Positions 8,519-16,481 of a stretch of DNA of 64,000 bases are shown one piece after another. The stretch covers positions 124,001 through 188,000 of the forward strand of contig CAWBSY010000002.1 in assembly GCA_963791575.1 (NCBI GenBank), read 5' to 3'. Each line of letters begins with the position of its first letter. Positions within the stretch are counted from its first letter, which is position 1. The notes under the pieces are model-generated. The model saw only the letters and a list, made by a program, of their open reading frames with translations. It did no database searches and had not been told where the DNA came from. A program made the translations under genes and the position numbers. Origin of the DNA: JAOAPG01 sp963791575 (lineage in GTDB: Bacteria > Acidobacteriota > Terriglobia > Terriglobales > Acidobacteriaceae).

Positions 8519-9466
8519 TTATAGTGTCTTTGCCTCCGTCAAGCCTTGAGCTGGTTGCGCCTTGCTCTGTGGTTGAACTTCACCCTTCTCAGGCTTCTTT
8601 CCGGCATTACGAACATTCATCACTTTATTAAGCAGATCAAACCAGAACGGTGCACCCATGGCCACCGCAACCATAGTCAGAAGCCATCCAAAGATCATCG
8701 CAATCACTTTCCAAAAATCGATTCTCGAAAAATTGGACAAATCTTCGTGCGTCCATCCCAGAAGGCCGCTCAATGCTGTTTTTTCATCTGGAGAAAAGGG
8801 ATTGGCCGAACCACCTTGTTGCGCTATCCGAATCCTCGCTCTTTCGAATGTAACGGCCCGAGCTGTCGAACTCTGTTGCAGAGTGCGAACGATCTTCACA
8901 GTATCCGCATTTGCCAGAATCGTGATCACAAATGCGAGGACTATGGTTACGAGCTGGGTCTTGCGTTTGTACCATCCGGAAGCGCGATCCATTGTGTCGT
9001 CAAACCAATTTTCAATGTTCCTCTGCGCACTCCCTAGATCGCCGCGAGCATTTTGCAGCAAAGCCATAAGCGCTTTCCTGACATCTCCGTCAGGAAGTTC
9101 GGCGACACCGTTTTCGAGATCAGTAAAGGTCAGCGTGCCATGCACCTTCGGCGTGACAACATCCATCACCGCCGTCGCGAATGTACGAGATGGCAAGTAT
9201 GACGGATGAGACTGATCGCCGGGCCTCAACATTCCCGTGATCAACGGATGCTTGTAAAACTGTTGCAGGAACCAGCTGACGTCTTTGGCATCATCCCCCG
9301 CTCCTGCTTGTGAATCAAGGAGTTGCTTAATGCTGGATTTCAGATTTTTGGAACGTAAGCCCATCCAACCAGCGACCCATTCATTCACTGTGGTGCAGAT
9401 AATGGCAAGCAGCAAGTAAACGAACAGCAATCCGACGATTACATCGAGGATGGTGGAATTAAACAT
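8519..9466 (-). CDS. multi-pass membrane protein of unknown function
   Basis: The protein has 315 residues. An N-terminal membrane segment (VIVGLLFVYLLLAIICTTVNEW) is followed by a soluble stretch of about 140 residues, then hydrophobic segments at LVTIVLAFVITILANA and WKVIAMIFGWLLTMVAVAMGAPFWFDLL. A charged Pro/Gln-rich tail ends it. The layout recurs in uncharacterised bacterial proteins, but I cannot name a family. It is upstream of, and probably co-transcribed with, the Nudix gene. Confidence 0.6.
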   Translation of the reverse strand: MFNSTILDVIVGLLFVYLLLAIICTTVNEWVAGWMGLRSKNLKSSIKQLLDSQAGAGDDAKDVSWFLQQFYKHPLITGMLRPGDQSHPSYLPSRTFATAVMDVVTPKVHGTLTFTDLENGVAELPDGDVRKALMALLQNARGDLGSAQRNIENWFDDTMDRASGWYKRKTQLVTIVLAFVITILANADTVKIVRTLQQSSTARAVTFERARIRIAQQGGSANPFSPDEKTALSGLLGWTHEDLSNFSRIDFWKVIAMIFGWLLTMVAVAMGAPFWFDLLNKVMNVRNAGKKPEKGEVQPQSKAQPAQGLTEAKTL

Positions 9467-9623
9467 ATTTCCTCCTACATTGAATGTGAGAAAACTTGGC
9501 CCGGTGAGCTTACATACTCCAACACGGCGGCTGCGATTAGGGGGATACGCGGCTAGGCGGGTAATGTACTCTTCTTTTTAGCGCTGGTAAAGGCATAATT
9601 CAGTAAAATCGGTTTCTGTCGCC

Positions 9624-9670
9624 CACGTAAGGGGCAGCCGCCCCCGGCTGTCCAGCCGAGCAACGCTCGG
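9624..9670. repeat. intergenic repeat family A, copy 1
   Basis: A GC-rich unit, CACGTAAGGGGCAGCCGCCC then CCGGCTGTCCAGCCGAGC, recurs with changes at 11681-11725 and inverted at 11789-11831. The end can fold on itself (CCGAGCaacGCTCGG). All copies are between genes. Confidence 0.6.
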
Positions 9671-9752
9671 CAATTTCGCCTCAAACAATCGTCGTTCACT
9701 ATCCGCACTTTTTCTCGTGTCTCAGTGCCTCCGTGGTTAAAATGATTCTTGT

Positions 9753-10532
9753 ATGGCCCTGGAAGAATACAAACGCAAACGTCGCTTCGAAGAAACTCCC
9801 GAACCGCCTCCTAAGGTCGAGAAGAAAAACTCTCATCGCTTTGTGGTGCAAAAGCACGACGCCACGCGGCTCCATTACGACTTCCGCTTGGAGATGGAAG
9901 GCGTATTGAAATCGTGGGCGGTTCCCAAAGGGCCGTCGCTTGATCCCGCTGACAAGCGCCTTGCCATGCAAGTTGAGGATCATCCCGTTTCATATTTCGA
10001 TTTCGAAGGCACCATTCCCGAAGGAAATTACGGAGCAGGCACAGTAATCGTTTGGGATGTCGGCACGTGGGAGCCGCTCTCACCCGTGCCGGTGAATGGA
10101 GAGTACGTCCCCGGAACCGATGCCGAAGCTTCCGCCATGCTGAAAAAAGGAGACTTCAAAATCCGCTTACATGGCAAAAAATTAAACGGAGACTTTGCTC
10201 TTATCCATATGAAAGGCCGCCGTCCGGGAAGTAAAGGCACAGAGTGGCTGCTGATCAAGAAGCACGACGATGCCGTTGTTGAAGGCTACAACATCGACGA
10301 GTACGGTAAGTCAGCCCTGACTGGAAAAACTCTGGCGCAGGTTGCTGGAGATGAAGGCGCTGACGAATGGAAGAGTAGTCGTCCCGCCTCTCGCGGGAAA
10401 GTAAAAGCGCCGTGGTTGGCAGAGACTCTCGCTAAGCTCGACAAAAAGAAAGCCAAAGCTGCGACTGCCGGCCCTGAATCAAAACCAAAGAAAGCGCCCA
10501 CAGTAAAAAAAAAGAAATTAAGTCAGAAGTAA
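9753..10532 (+). CDS. ligD: LigD phosphoesterase domain (5' part of split ligD)
   Basis: The 259-residue product is the 3'-phosphoesterase module of DNA ligase D: HRFVVQKHDATRLHYDFRL near residues 28-46, the SWAVPKGPS segment, HPVSYFDFEGTIPEGNYGAG and the C-terminal EWLLIKKHDD. It trims 3' ends in Ku-dependent non-homologous end joining. The C-terminus is a Lys/Ala-rich linker that runs into nine A residues at 10505-10513, and the frame stops at 10532. The ligase frame is open from before that tract to the ligase domain, so both parts may once have been, or still are, one protein. No ku gene is in the window. Confidence 0.85.
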   Translation: MALEEYKRKRRFEETPEPPPKVEKKNSHRFVVQKHDATRLHYDFRLEMEGVLKSWAVPKGPSLDPADKRLAMQVEDHPVSYFDFEGTIPEGNYGAGTVIVWDVGTWEPLSPVPVNGEYVPGTDAEASAMLKKGDFKIRLHGKKLNGDFALIHMKGRRPGSKGTEWLLIKKHDDAVVEGYNIDEYGKSALTGKTLAQVAGDEGADEWKSSRPASRGKVKAPWLAETLAKLDKKKAKAATAGPESKPKKAPTVKKKKLSQK

Positions 10533-10615
10533 TTAAGCCAGAAATAATCGAGAAAGCTGCTGTCCCTTCCTCTGCGAGTCAATCTTCCCTCCGAACTAAT
10601 TCAAAAGATTCCCCT

Positions 10616-11650
10616 GTGCTCCCTGTGTCCTCCCTGGTTAAAGATCTAAAGGGAGCAATCAAGCGTCCGCCTCCGACTCAGGTGACACCCATGCTGGCTC
10701 TCTCCATTGAGAAGCCTTTCAATAATCCAGAGTGGCTCTATGAAATCAAATGGGACGGCTACCGCGCTGTCTCCTTCATTGAAAACGGCAAAGTCCGGCT
10801 GGTCTCGCGCAATCACAACGATTTCACCGGACAATATCCGGAACTGCAAGTCCTACCGAAATTCGTCAACGCAAAAACAGCCATTCTCGATGGCGAAGTT
10901 GTCGCGCTCGACGAAAAGGGAAGAGCATCGTTCAGCTTGATGCAGCAGCGCACCGGAATTCGCAAACATGGACGCCGCGTTGCTGGCCGGTCCGATGTGC
11001 CTGTGATTTATTACGTCTTCGATCTGATCTATCTCGACGGATACGATTTGCACCGCGTCTCGCTCGAAGACCGCAAGCGGGTGCTGGCGCAAATCGTAAC
11101 CTCAAATGAGATCGTGCGCTACTCCGATCATTTTGACGACGGCCTTGCATTGTTTGATGTGGCGAAGCAAAAAGGCCTTGAAGGCATCCTCGCCAAACGT
11201 CGCGAGAGCTGCTATGAAGAGCGCCGCAGCCGCGAGTGGCTGAAAATCAAAATCACCCAGACAGTTGATTGCGTGGTAGGCGGATACACCGATCCCGAAG
11301 GCGCGCGCCAATATTTCGGTTCGATGGTGCTTGGCCTCTACAACAAGAAGGGTCAATTGATCCATGTCGGGCAGGCCGGTACAGGATTCAATCACGCGAC
11401 CTTGAAACAAATTTTTGACGTACTAAAAGAACTAGAGACCAACCGCAATCCATTTCACGGCCCGGTTGACGCGAAAAATATTCATTGGGTGAAACCGGAG
11501 CGAGTGGCTGAAATCAAATTCACCGAGTGGACCCACGAAACCTCCGAAGGCGGAGTGAAGCTGAGAGCGCCCGTGTTCCTGGGCCTACGCGAAGACAAAG
11601 AACCCAAAGAGTGTACCTTCGAAGAGCAAGCACCGACAGAAGCTCCGTAA
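10616..11650 (+). CDS. ligD: LigD ATP-dependent ligase domain (3' part of split ligD)
   Basis: The start is uncertain: GTG 10616 gives 344 residues, and ATG 10691 (MLALSIEKPF) gives a compact ligase domain. The adenylation lysine lies in YEIKWDGYRA, with ILDGEVVALDEKG, VFDLIYLDG, EGILAKR and EWLKIKI as the other nucleotidyltransferase motifs, and an OB-fold domain after them (VVGGYTDPEGARQYFGSM). It seals nicks in end joining. The polymerase/primase domain found in many LigD proteins is absent. The frame is open backwards across the A tract at 10505-10513 into the phosphoesterase gene, requiring a one-base shortage there to join them. Confidence 0.85.
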   Translation: MLPVSSLVKDLKGAIKRPPPTQVTPMLALSIEKPFNNPEWLYEIKWDGYRAVSFIENGKVRLVSRNHNDFTGQYPELQVLPKFVNAKTAILDGEVVALDEKGRASFSLMQQRTGIRKHGRRVAGRSDVPVIYYVFDLIYLDGYDLHRVSLEDRKRVLAQIVTSNEIVRYSDHFDDGLALFDVAKQKGLEGILAKRRESCYEERRSREWLKIKITQTVDCVVGGYTDPEGARQYFGSMVLGLYNKKGQLIHVGQAGTGFNHATLKQIFDVLKELETNRNPFHGPVDAKNIHWVKPERVAEIKFTEWTHETSEGGVKLRAPVFLGLREDKEPKECTFEEQAPTEAP

Positions 11651-11680
11651 GCTGGATGGAAGTACAATTCGCGAAAAAAC

Positions 11681-11831
11681 ACGTAGGGACGGCCGCCCTC
11701 GGCTGTCCAGGCGAGCGCAGCTCGGCTTCCCGACGTATTTTCCCATTTAGACACAAAGCTTCAAAATAAAAGCCCAGCGATTCTGGTTGAGCTTTGCTCA
11801 ACCGGACAGCCGAGGGCGGCTGTCCCTACGC
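11681..11831. repeat. intergenic repeat family A, inverted pair
   Basis: Copy 2 (11681-11725) and copy 3 (11789-11831, opposite orientation) share CGTAGGGACxGCCGCCCTCG and GGCTGTCC followed by GAGCxxAGCTC. As an inverted pair about 60 bases apart they could form a long cruciform or hairpin downstream of ligD. The spacer holds no ORF. From 11832 to the end of the gene at 12184 I see no gene or clear signal. Confidence 0.6.
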
Positions 11832-12183
11832 GGGTTTCGGACGAGAGCATCTCGACCCGCTGATAGTTTCATACAATCTGCAATTTCCTGAAAAATCTTC
11901 GCGAACACAGCATCGAGAACTGAGTGCATTAAAGAGTGTCTTCTTTGAGCTAAACTTGCCTTAACTCATAGCTATTATCAGTGGCTTGGCATTTTGCTGC
12001 CTTCTGGCGCGGCACGACACAGTGGATGACCCCAAACTGCATCTGAGTTCCGGACCGCGCTCCTAGGCCTGCCAGCACGCCCGCAAAGGGCATCTCACGA
12101 GAGCAGGGAATCCCCGCAACGTCTTTCCATGCACGATGATTTGTTATCTATGAGCTAACTTGCTGAAAACACACTCGGCAATG

Positions 12184-13191
12184 CTACTTGATGTCCTTCA
12201 TTGGCATCAGTGAGCCGTAGTCTCTCCCTGATGGCTCGACGGCGCGCGCCACGAATCCCTCGAAGCCTTCCTTCAACTCGGGGTACTTCGTCACCAATGC
12301 CTTCATCACCGCCATGTTGTCCTGGAACGTCTTGCCCGTATCGGAGACATCGGGGCTCTGATACTTCACCACCAGGTCGAGTTCTTTCCCAGAAATCGTC
12401 GGGAACTCATCCGTCAGCTTGTAAGTCTTCGCTCCTGCGTTGAGATCCGACGGAGGTAGATCCGAGGGCTTCACCGTTTGCATTTCGTCGTAGAGCTTAT
12501 CGGTTTTCTGCGTGTACATGAAGTTCACTGGCGCAAGCAATTCGCGAGCTTCGATGTAATAAAGCCAGGCATCATGAGTCTGGCCCTTGGCTTTGAAGGC
12601 GCGAGCGCGGTCAGCGAACCAGTCTCCATCGTGTCCACCCACTGCCGATTGTTTTACGTAGTAGCCGCCAACCTTCCAATCGGTTCCCTGCTGCTGCAAC
12701 ACAAAAGAAACGGTGTAAGGTCCCTTCGGTGTAGTTACATCGAGAACAGCGATGGCATAACTTCCCGGCGGAAGATTCGGAATCACAAACTCCGAACTGT
12801 TCGCGGTCTGGCCGTTTGCCGAAAACAATCCGCATAAAAATTCCGCGCGCTGCAACGGCGCAGTACCTTCTGCCTTCAGCACATAAGGCGGACGTGCCGT
12901 CGCCGTCGCACCCGAAAAATTCGCCTTATTGTCATCGATAACGTTCTGAATGCCAGTGAAATTCGACGAAATGGCGGGAATCGAATTCTGCCGCAATGAC
13001 GCGCCATCCCCTTTTGCGGCCATGGCGAAATATTTATTGGCGGTATTGGTCAAAGCGGTTCGCGTGGCCGCGTCCATATCATCGGAGGTCAGACACGTCT
13101 GAGCTTGGACAAGCCCTGCACATGCAATGACAAATAAAGTTAAGCAATATCGGGAAAGACTGGCCAGCGATTTAGTGTTTAGGATTTTCAT
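12184..13191 (-). CDS. secreted hypothetical protein
   Basis: An in-frame GTG at 13227 exists, but ATG 13191 begins directly with a signal peptide (LSRYCLTLFVIACAGLVQAQ), giving 335 residues. The mature part begins with TCLTSDDMDAATRTALTNTANKYF, has a central section with a 'LPPGSYAIAVLDV' turn and a region DWFADRARAFKAKGQTHDAWLYYIEARELL that looks TPR-like. The C-terminal third may be a small alpha/beta domain. I recognise no named family. It stands alone, upstream on the same strand of nothing obvious. Confidence 0.6.
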   Translation of the reverse strand: MKILNTKSLASLSRYCLTLFVIACAGLVQAQTCLTSDDMDAATRTALTNTANKYFAMAAKGDGASLRQNSIPAISSNFTGIQNVIDDNKANFSGATATARPPYVLKAEGTAPLQRAEFLCGLFSANGQTANSSEFVIPNLPPGSYAIAVLDVTTPKGPYTVSFVLQQQGTDWKVGGYYVKQSAVGGHDGDWFADRARAFKAKGQTHDAWLYYIEARELLAPVNFMYTQKTDKLYDEMQTVKPSDLPPSDLNAGAKTYKLTDEFPTISGKELDLVVKYQSPDVSDTGKTFQDNMAVMKALVTKYPELKEGFEGFVARAVEPSGRDYGSLMPMKDIK

Positions 13192-13307
13192 AAATGCGAT
13201 TCCGGAATACTTATAACTTGTGCTCACGTTTCGATGCAGCTTCTCTGCTTTGGGCTGTAAGTAACTTTACTGCTTGGTTACCTCGTATTGTTTACCCACG
13301 TGTTCGG

Positions 13308-14159
13308 TTAGCTGTATTGCGTTACTGGCGATCCGCTTCGATCGGCTGCCTCTTTTACCAGGAAACCCATCTTCGGATGGCTTGGCTCCATGTCGACTTT
13401 GACGCCATACTCTCGCAACGTCTCTGATGTTACTGGCCCGATCGATGCCACCATGGTTTTGTTCAATGCCAGTACGACTTCTTCGCGTAAGTGCATTTCT
13501 TCGGCCATATGTAATAAATGACGCAACTGAATGGAAGAGGTAAACAAACTGACATCGATTTCATTTCGCGTCAGGGCGGTGACCGCGTTGCGAAGCGGAG
13601 CTGTATCTTCCGGTAATGCCCATTCATAAACGCGAACCGGAAATACCTCCGCGCCGCGCTCTTTCAATCCGGCATACAATTCTGGGCTCGGTTCTCCATG
13701 CTCCTGCACCGCGATTCGTTGGCCTTTCAGTGGGAGCTTGTCGCGGTTGTCGTCCAACGCCTGCAGAATTTCTCGCCAAGTGTTTGGTTCTGGAACGCTC
13801 AGTGCGATCGGTACACCTAACTCGCGCAGCACTGCAATCGGCTTTGGTCCTCGCGCTACTACGTTGGTGCGACTTAGCGCTGCGACAAACTGCTCGCGGG
13901 AACATACCGATTCGACTGCTTGCACCAAGGCCCGCGTACCGACTCCGGTCATGAAGATGACCGCTCCGAACTGATTTTCAAGAAGAGAAGAAGCGAAGTT
14001 CAGTTCATCGGGAGTCGGACCAGAAGGAACCTCCCGGGTCGAGGGAGCGACCACGGGAACTCCGCCGTTATTGGAGATGAGCAGAGCAATTTCGCGAGCG
14101 CGGCGGCTTTCGAGGGACAGAACGCGCAGCCCGTTGAAGCCAGATGTCTTCTCGCTCAT
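13308..14159 (-). CDS. hemD: uroporphyrinogen-III synthase
   Basis: The 283-residue protein matches HemD in length and layout: an opening GLRVLSLESRRAREIALLI, then GAVIFMTGVGTRALVQAV, a linker, GQRIAVQEHG, VRVYEWALPED, DVSLFTSSIQLRHLL and ASIGPVTSETLREYGV. It closes hydroxymethylbilane with D-ring inversion in haem, sirohaem and cobalamin synthesis. The FTSSIQ and SIGPVTSETL pieces are the conserved ones of this otherwise divergent family. No other hem gene is adjacent. Confidence 0.85.
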   Translation of the reverse strand: MSEKTSGFNGLRVLSLESRRAREIALLISNNGGVPVVAPSTREVPSGPTPDELNFASSLLENQFGAVIFMTGVGTRALVQAVESVCSREQFVAALSRTNVVARGPKPIAVLRELGVPIALSVPEPNTWREILQALDDNRDKLPLKGQRIAVQEHGEPSPELYAGLKERGAEVFPVRVYEWALPEDTAPLRNAVTALTRNEIDVSLFTSSIQLRHLLHMAEEMHLREEVVLALNKTMVASIGPVTSETLREYGVKVDMEPSHPKMGFLVKEAADRSGSPVTQYS

Positions 14160-14209
14160 GGGGAATCATTATAAGGAAAAATACTTTGTTGTAGACAAAG
14201 AACAGTTAC

Positions 14210-14239
14210 GCGGACGGGCGAGGACGCCGGTCTCTACAT
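14210..14239. repeat. intergenic repeat family B, copy 1
   Basis: The unit GCGGACGGGCGAGGACGCCG then GTCTCTACAT recurs at 15624-15653 and, with a 25-base insert, at 16414-16468. It lies between hemD and the next gene. Confidence 0.65.
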
Positions 14240-14465
14240 CGACCGGATTAACGCGATTCGACAGATGCTCGTCGCTCTACGTTCATTTTCGCTTAATTTA
14301 TTGTCTCTGCTGACGAGCCCTTGACAAAACTCGGCTGACTTTTTCGCTGCTTCACCAATCTCTACGCAACTTTCCTGCGGCTCGTGGTTTACTTCTGCCA
14401 GAGGGCTGACCAGGCTCCAAGCGCTACTCGGTATTAGGCTTCAGCCTTCTACAGGAGATGCAACC

Positions 14466-15557
14466 ATGGCTGCAAAAGATCGTAGTCTTCGGGCCCGCTT
14501 CACTCCATCTACTCTTCTTTCTCTGGCCAAAACAAAAGCGAGGCAAGGCCTCGCCTTAACCAGTACGCTGCTCGTGACGGTGTCTAGTTTCGGGCAGCAG
14601 CCTTCACCAACTACTCCGCAGACGGATTCATCCGGTACTTCGCAAGCAATGGTCGTATCCAATAAGGCTGCGATAACCGTTCCCGCCGGAACCCGGATAG
14701 CTCTCGTGCTCACGCATTCCATCCTGAGCAGGTCGGTACATCGCGGAGATGACATCTACGCGCAAACCACCTCTCCGGTTACCTCCGGGAACGACGTCGT
14801 GATCCCGGCCGGAACCTTTGTTCAAGGGAAAGTCGATAGACTGCAACGCAAGGGTGATCGCGGCGAACTGTATCTGCAGTCAATGTCGATCATCTTTCCC
14901 GACGGCTACGTCGCTCCGATCGCCGGGCCAATTACGTTGGAGAGCGATGAAGGCTATGCGTTGAAAGATCCCGGCAACCGCCGGATGATCACCGCATTCG
15001 CTCTACCGGCGGCTGGCTTGGGTCTCGGCGCATTGATTGGCCATGCTGCGACGAGTTCCCAAGGCACCACTATCACTAATACGCTGCCTCCTTTCTGTGG
15101 CGTACCCACGCCGGGGTGCACTAACGGTAGCTCGCAGAGTCTAACTATCCCTCCCGACCGATTGAAAGGCACTGCCATCGGCAGCATGGTGGGGTTGGGC
15201 GTGGGTGGAATTGCGTCGTTGGTTGTGCTTACTCGCGCGCGCAATTTCTTTTTGGATGTAGGTACACCTGTCGACATGGTCGTGCAGCAATCCATGTCTT
15301 TGGAACAGGATGAAGTCGACAACGCGGCCCGGCCATCGGATGAACAGCCAACCCCACAGCAACCCGTCGCTCAGCGTCCGCGACCAGTGCCGCCACCGCC
15401 AGATACCGATCCTGGTACTTGCTATACACCGGGAACACCGGGCACACCCGACATCGATATCCCCGGAACGCTACCCGTTGGCGACTCGCCTGGAACTCCG
15501 TCGATACATATTCCCGGCATTCCAGCGACTCCGCCCATGGCGCATCCGTGTCCTTGA
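14466..15557 (+). CDS. secreted VirB10/TrbI-like protein with Pro/Gly-rich tail
   Basis: The protein has 363 residues. An N-terminal signal-like segment (LALTSTLLVTVSSFGQQ) is followed near residue 70 by ITVPAGTRIALVLTHSILSR and VVIPAGTFVQGKV, the pattern of the TrbI/VirB10 beta-barrel domain. Two Gly-rich hydrophobic segments (FALPAAGLGLGALIGHA and GSMVGLGVGGIASLVVL) follow. The last 60 residues are Pro/Gly repeats of PGTP and IPG type. No type IV secretion genes surround it, so it is more likely a stand-alone envelope protein. An ATG at 14466 lies behind AGGAGATG. Confidence 0.6.
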   Translation: MAAKDRSLRARFTPSTLLSLAKTKARQGLALTSTLLVTVSSFGQQPSPTTPQTDSSGTSQAMVVSNKAAITVPAGTRIALVLTHSILSRSVHRGDDIYAQTTSPVTSGNDVVIPAGTFVQGKVDRLQRKGDRGELYLQSMSIIFPDGYVAPIAGPITLESDEGYALKDPGNRRMITAFALPAAGLGLGALIGHAATSSQGTTITNTLPPFCGVPTPGCTNGSSQSLTIPPDRLKGTAIGSMVGLGVGGIASLVVLTRARNFFLDVGTPVDMVVQQSMSLEQDEVDNAARPSDEQPTPQQPVAQRPRPVPPPPDTDPGTCYTPGTPGTPDIDIPGTLPVGDSPGTPSIHIPGIPATPPMAHPCP

Positions 15558-15623
15558 TGCGTTGATTCGGGGAAGCGCTAGTAGGGTGTACGGATTCGTA
15601 AGAGGTGCGAAGGGGAGGGCCAA

Positions 15624-15653
15624 GCGGACGGGCGAGGACGCCAGTCTCTACAT
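15624..15653. repeat. intergenic repeat family B, copy 2
   Basis: It has the same unit as 14210-14239 with one change in the core (GCCAG for GCCGG). It lies just after the stop of the VirB10-like gene. Confidence 0.65.
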
Positions 15654-15698
15654 TGAGAAAGCTGGAGCGGGCGGCTCTGTTCGACAAAGAGCTAATTC

Positions 15699-15760
15699 TG
15701 TCATGCTGAGGGAAGGCCGCGCCTTTCGTTCACGAAAGGCAATGACGAGTCGAAGCACCC
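15699..15760. repeat. intergenic palindromic repeat-like element
   Basis: Outer GTCAT...ATGAC arms enclose a 9-bp perfect hairpin at 15721-15740 (GCCTTTCGT/ACGAAAGGC, minimal loop). The GAGTCGAAGCA that follows resembles dispersed intergenic elements of many soil bacteria. It may also serve as a terminator. No gene is seen from 15558 to 15959. Confidence 0.4.
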
Positions 15761-15959
15761 CTACTCTCACAATATTGCCAACGTAGGGATTCCTCGCAAA
15801 TTACGGTCGGAAGGACAGGGTTGGTGCGGCTCATCCGTTGTAATCCGGATAGTCTCTTTACTTTCAACGATGAAATTGGAGTAGGATGATGCTGTTTCCA
15901 GAGCTGGTTACCTTGTCGTGGCTGCTCCTAGGAAACGATGAATTCGACGAGGAGGAGCT

Positions 15960-16406
15960 ATGCATGATGCAAGCGAATCCGGCCTATCGAGTCGTGCTGG
16001 CAGAATTTTGTTTTTAGCAGTTGCCGTCGCCTCTATTTCCCTCACAACTTCTCTTCCCACCTTGGCTGTCGAAAAGGCCAATTCTCCCAAGTACGATTTG
16101 CAGTCAGAGACAAAGATGAAAGGAATTGTGGACGAAGTAAAGCTGCCTCCGAAAGGAAGCGAGAAGGATGCGGCCCATCTGGTGATTAAGAGTGGCGCGG
16201 ACATGATCGACGTATATCTATGTCCGAAGTCCTTTCTCGATGACATGGGCATGAGTTTGACCAAAGGGGACGAGATCGCTCTCACTGGATCAAAGATAAA
16301 AGCGGAGGGAGCAGACTTGATTCTGGCGCGCGAAGTAGTGAAGGGAAATGACACCGTCGTGCTCCGGGATGGCAAGGGTGATCCTGTTTGGAGCTGGCAT
16401 CGTTGA
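15960..16406 (+). CDS. secreted small protein of unknown function
   Basis: The 148-residue protein has a signal peptide (ILFLAVAVASISLTTSLPTLAV) and a mature domain of about 100 residues with alternating strands: MKGIVDEVKLPP, AHLVIKSGADMIDVYLCP, GDEIALTGSKI, ADLILAREVVKG, DTVVLRD. The pattern suggests an OB-like beta-barrel of the type found in uncharacterised secreted proteins. GGAGGAG directly precedes the ATG. No operon partner. Confidence 0.6.
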   Translation: MHDASESGLSSRAGRILFLAVAVASISLTTSLPTLAVEKANSPKYDLQSETKMKGIVDEVKLPPKGSEKDAAHLVIKSGADMIDVYLCPKSFLDDMGMSLTKGDEIALTGSKIKAEGADLILAREVVKGNDTVVLRDGKGDPVWSWHR

Positions 16407-16413
16407 AGGTTTC

Positions 16414-16468
16414 GCGGACGGGCGAGAGCCTGCCCTGAGCGCAGTCGAAGGGACGCCCGTCTCTACAT
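16414..16468. repeat. intergenic repeat family B, copy 3 with insert
   Basis: The family B ends are kept, but 25 extra bases containing CCCTGAGCGCAGTCGAAGGG sit in the middle. It lies between two convergent genes and may act as a bidirectional stop. Confidence 0.6.
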
Positions 16469-16481
16469 TACTTCGGCTGAG

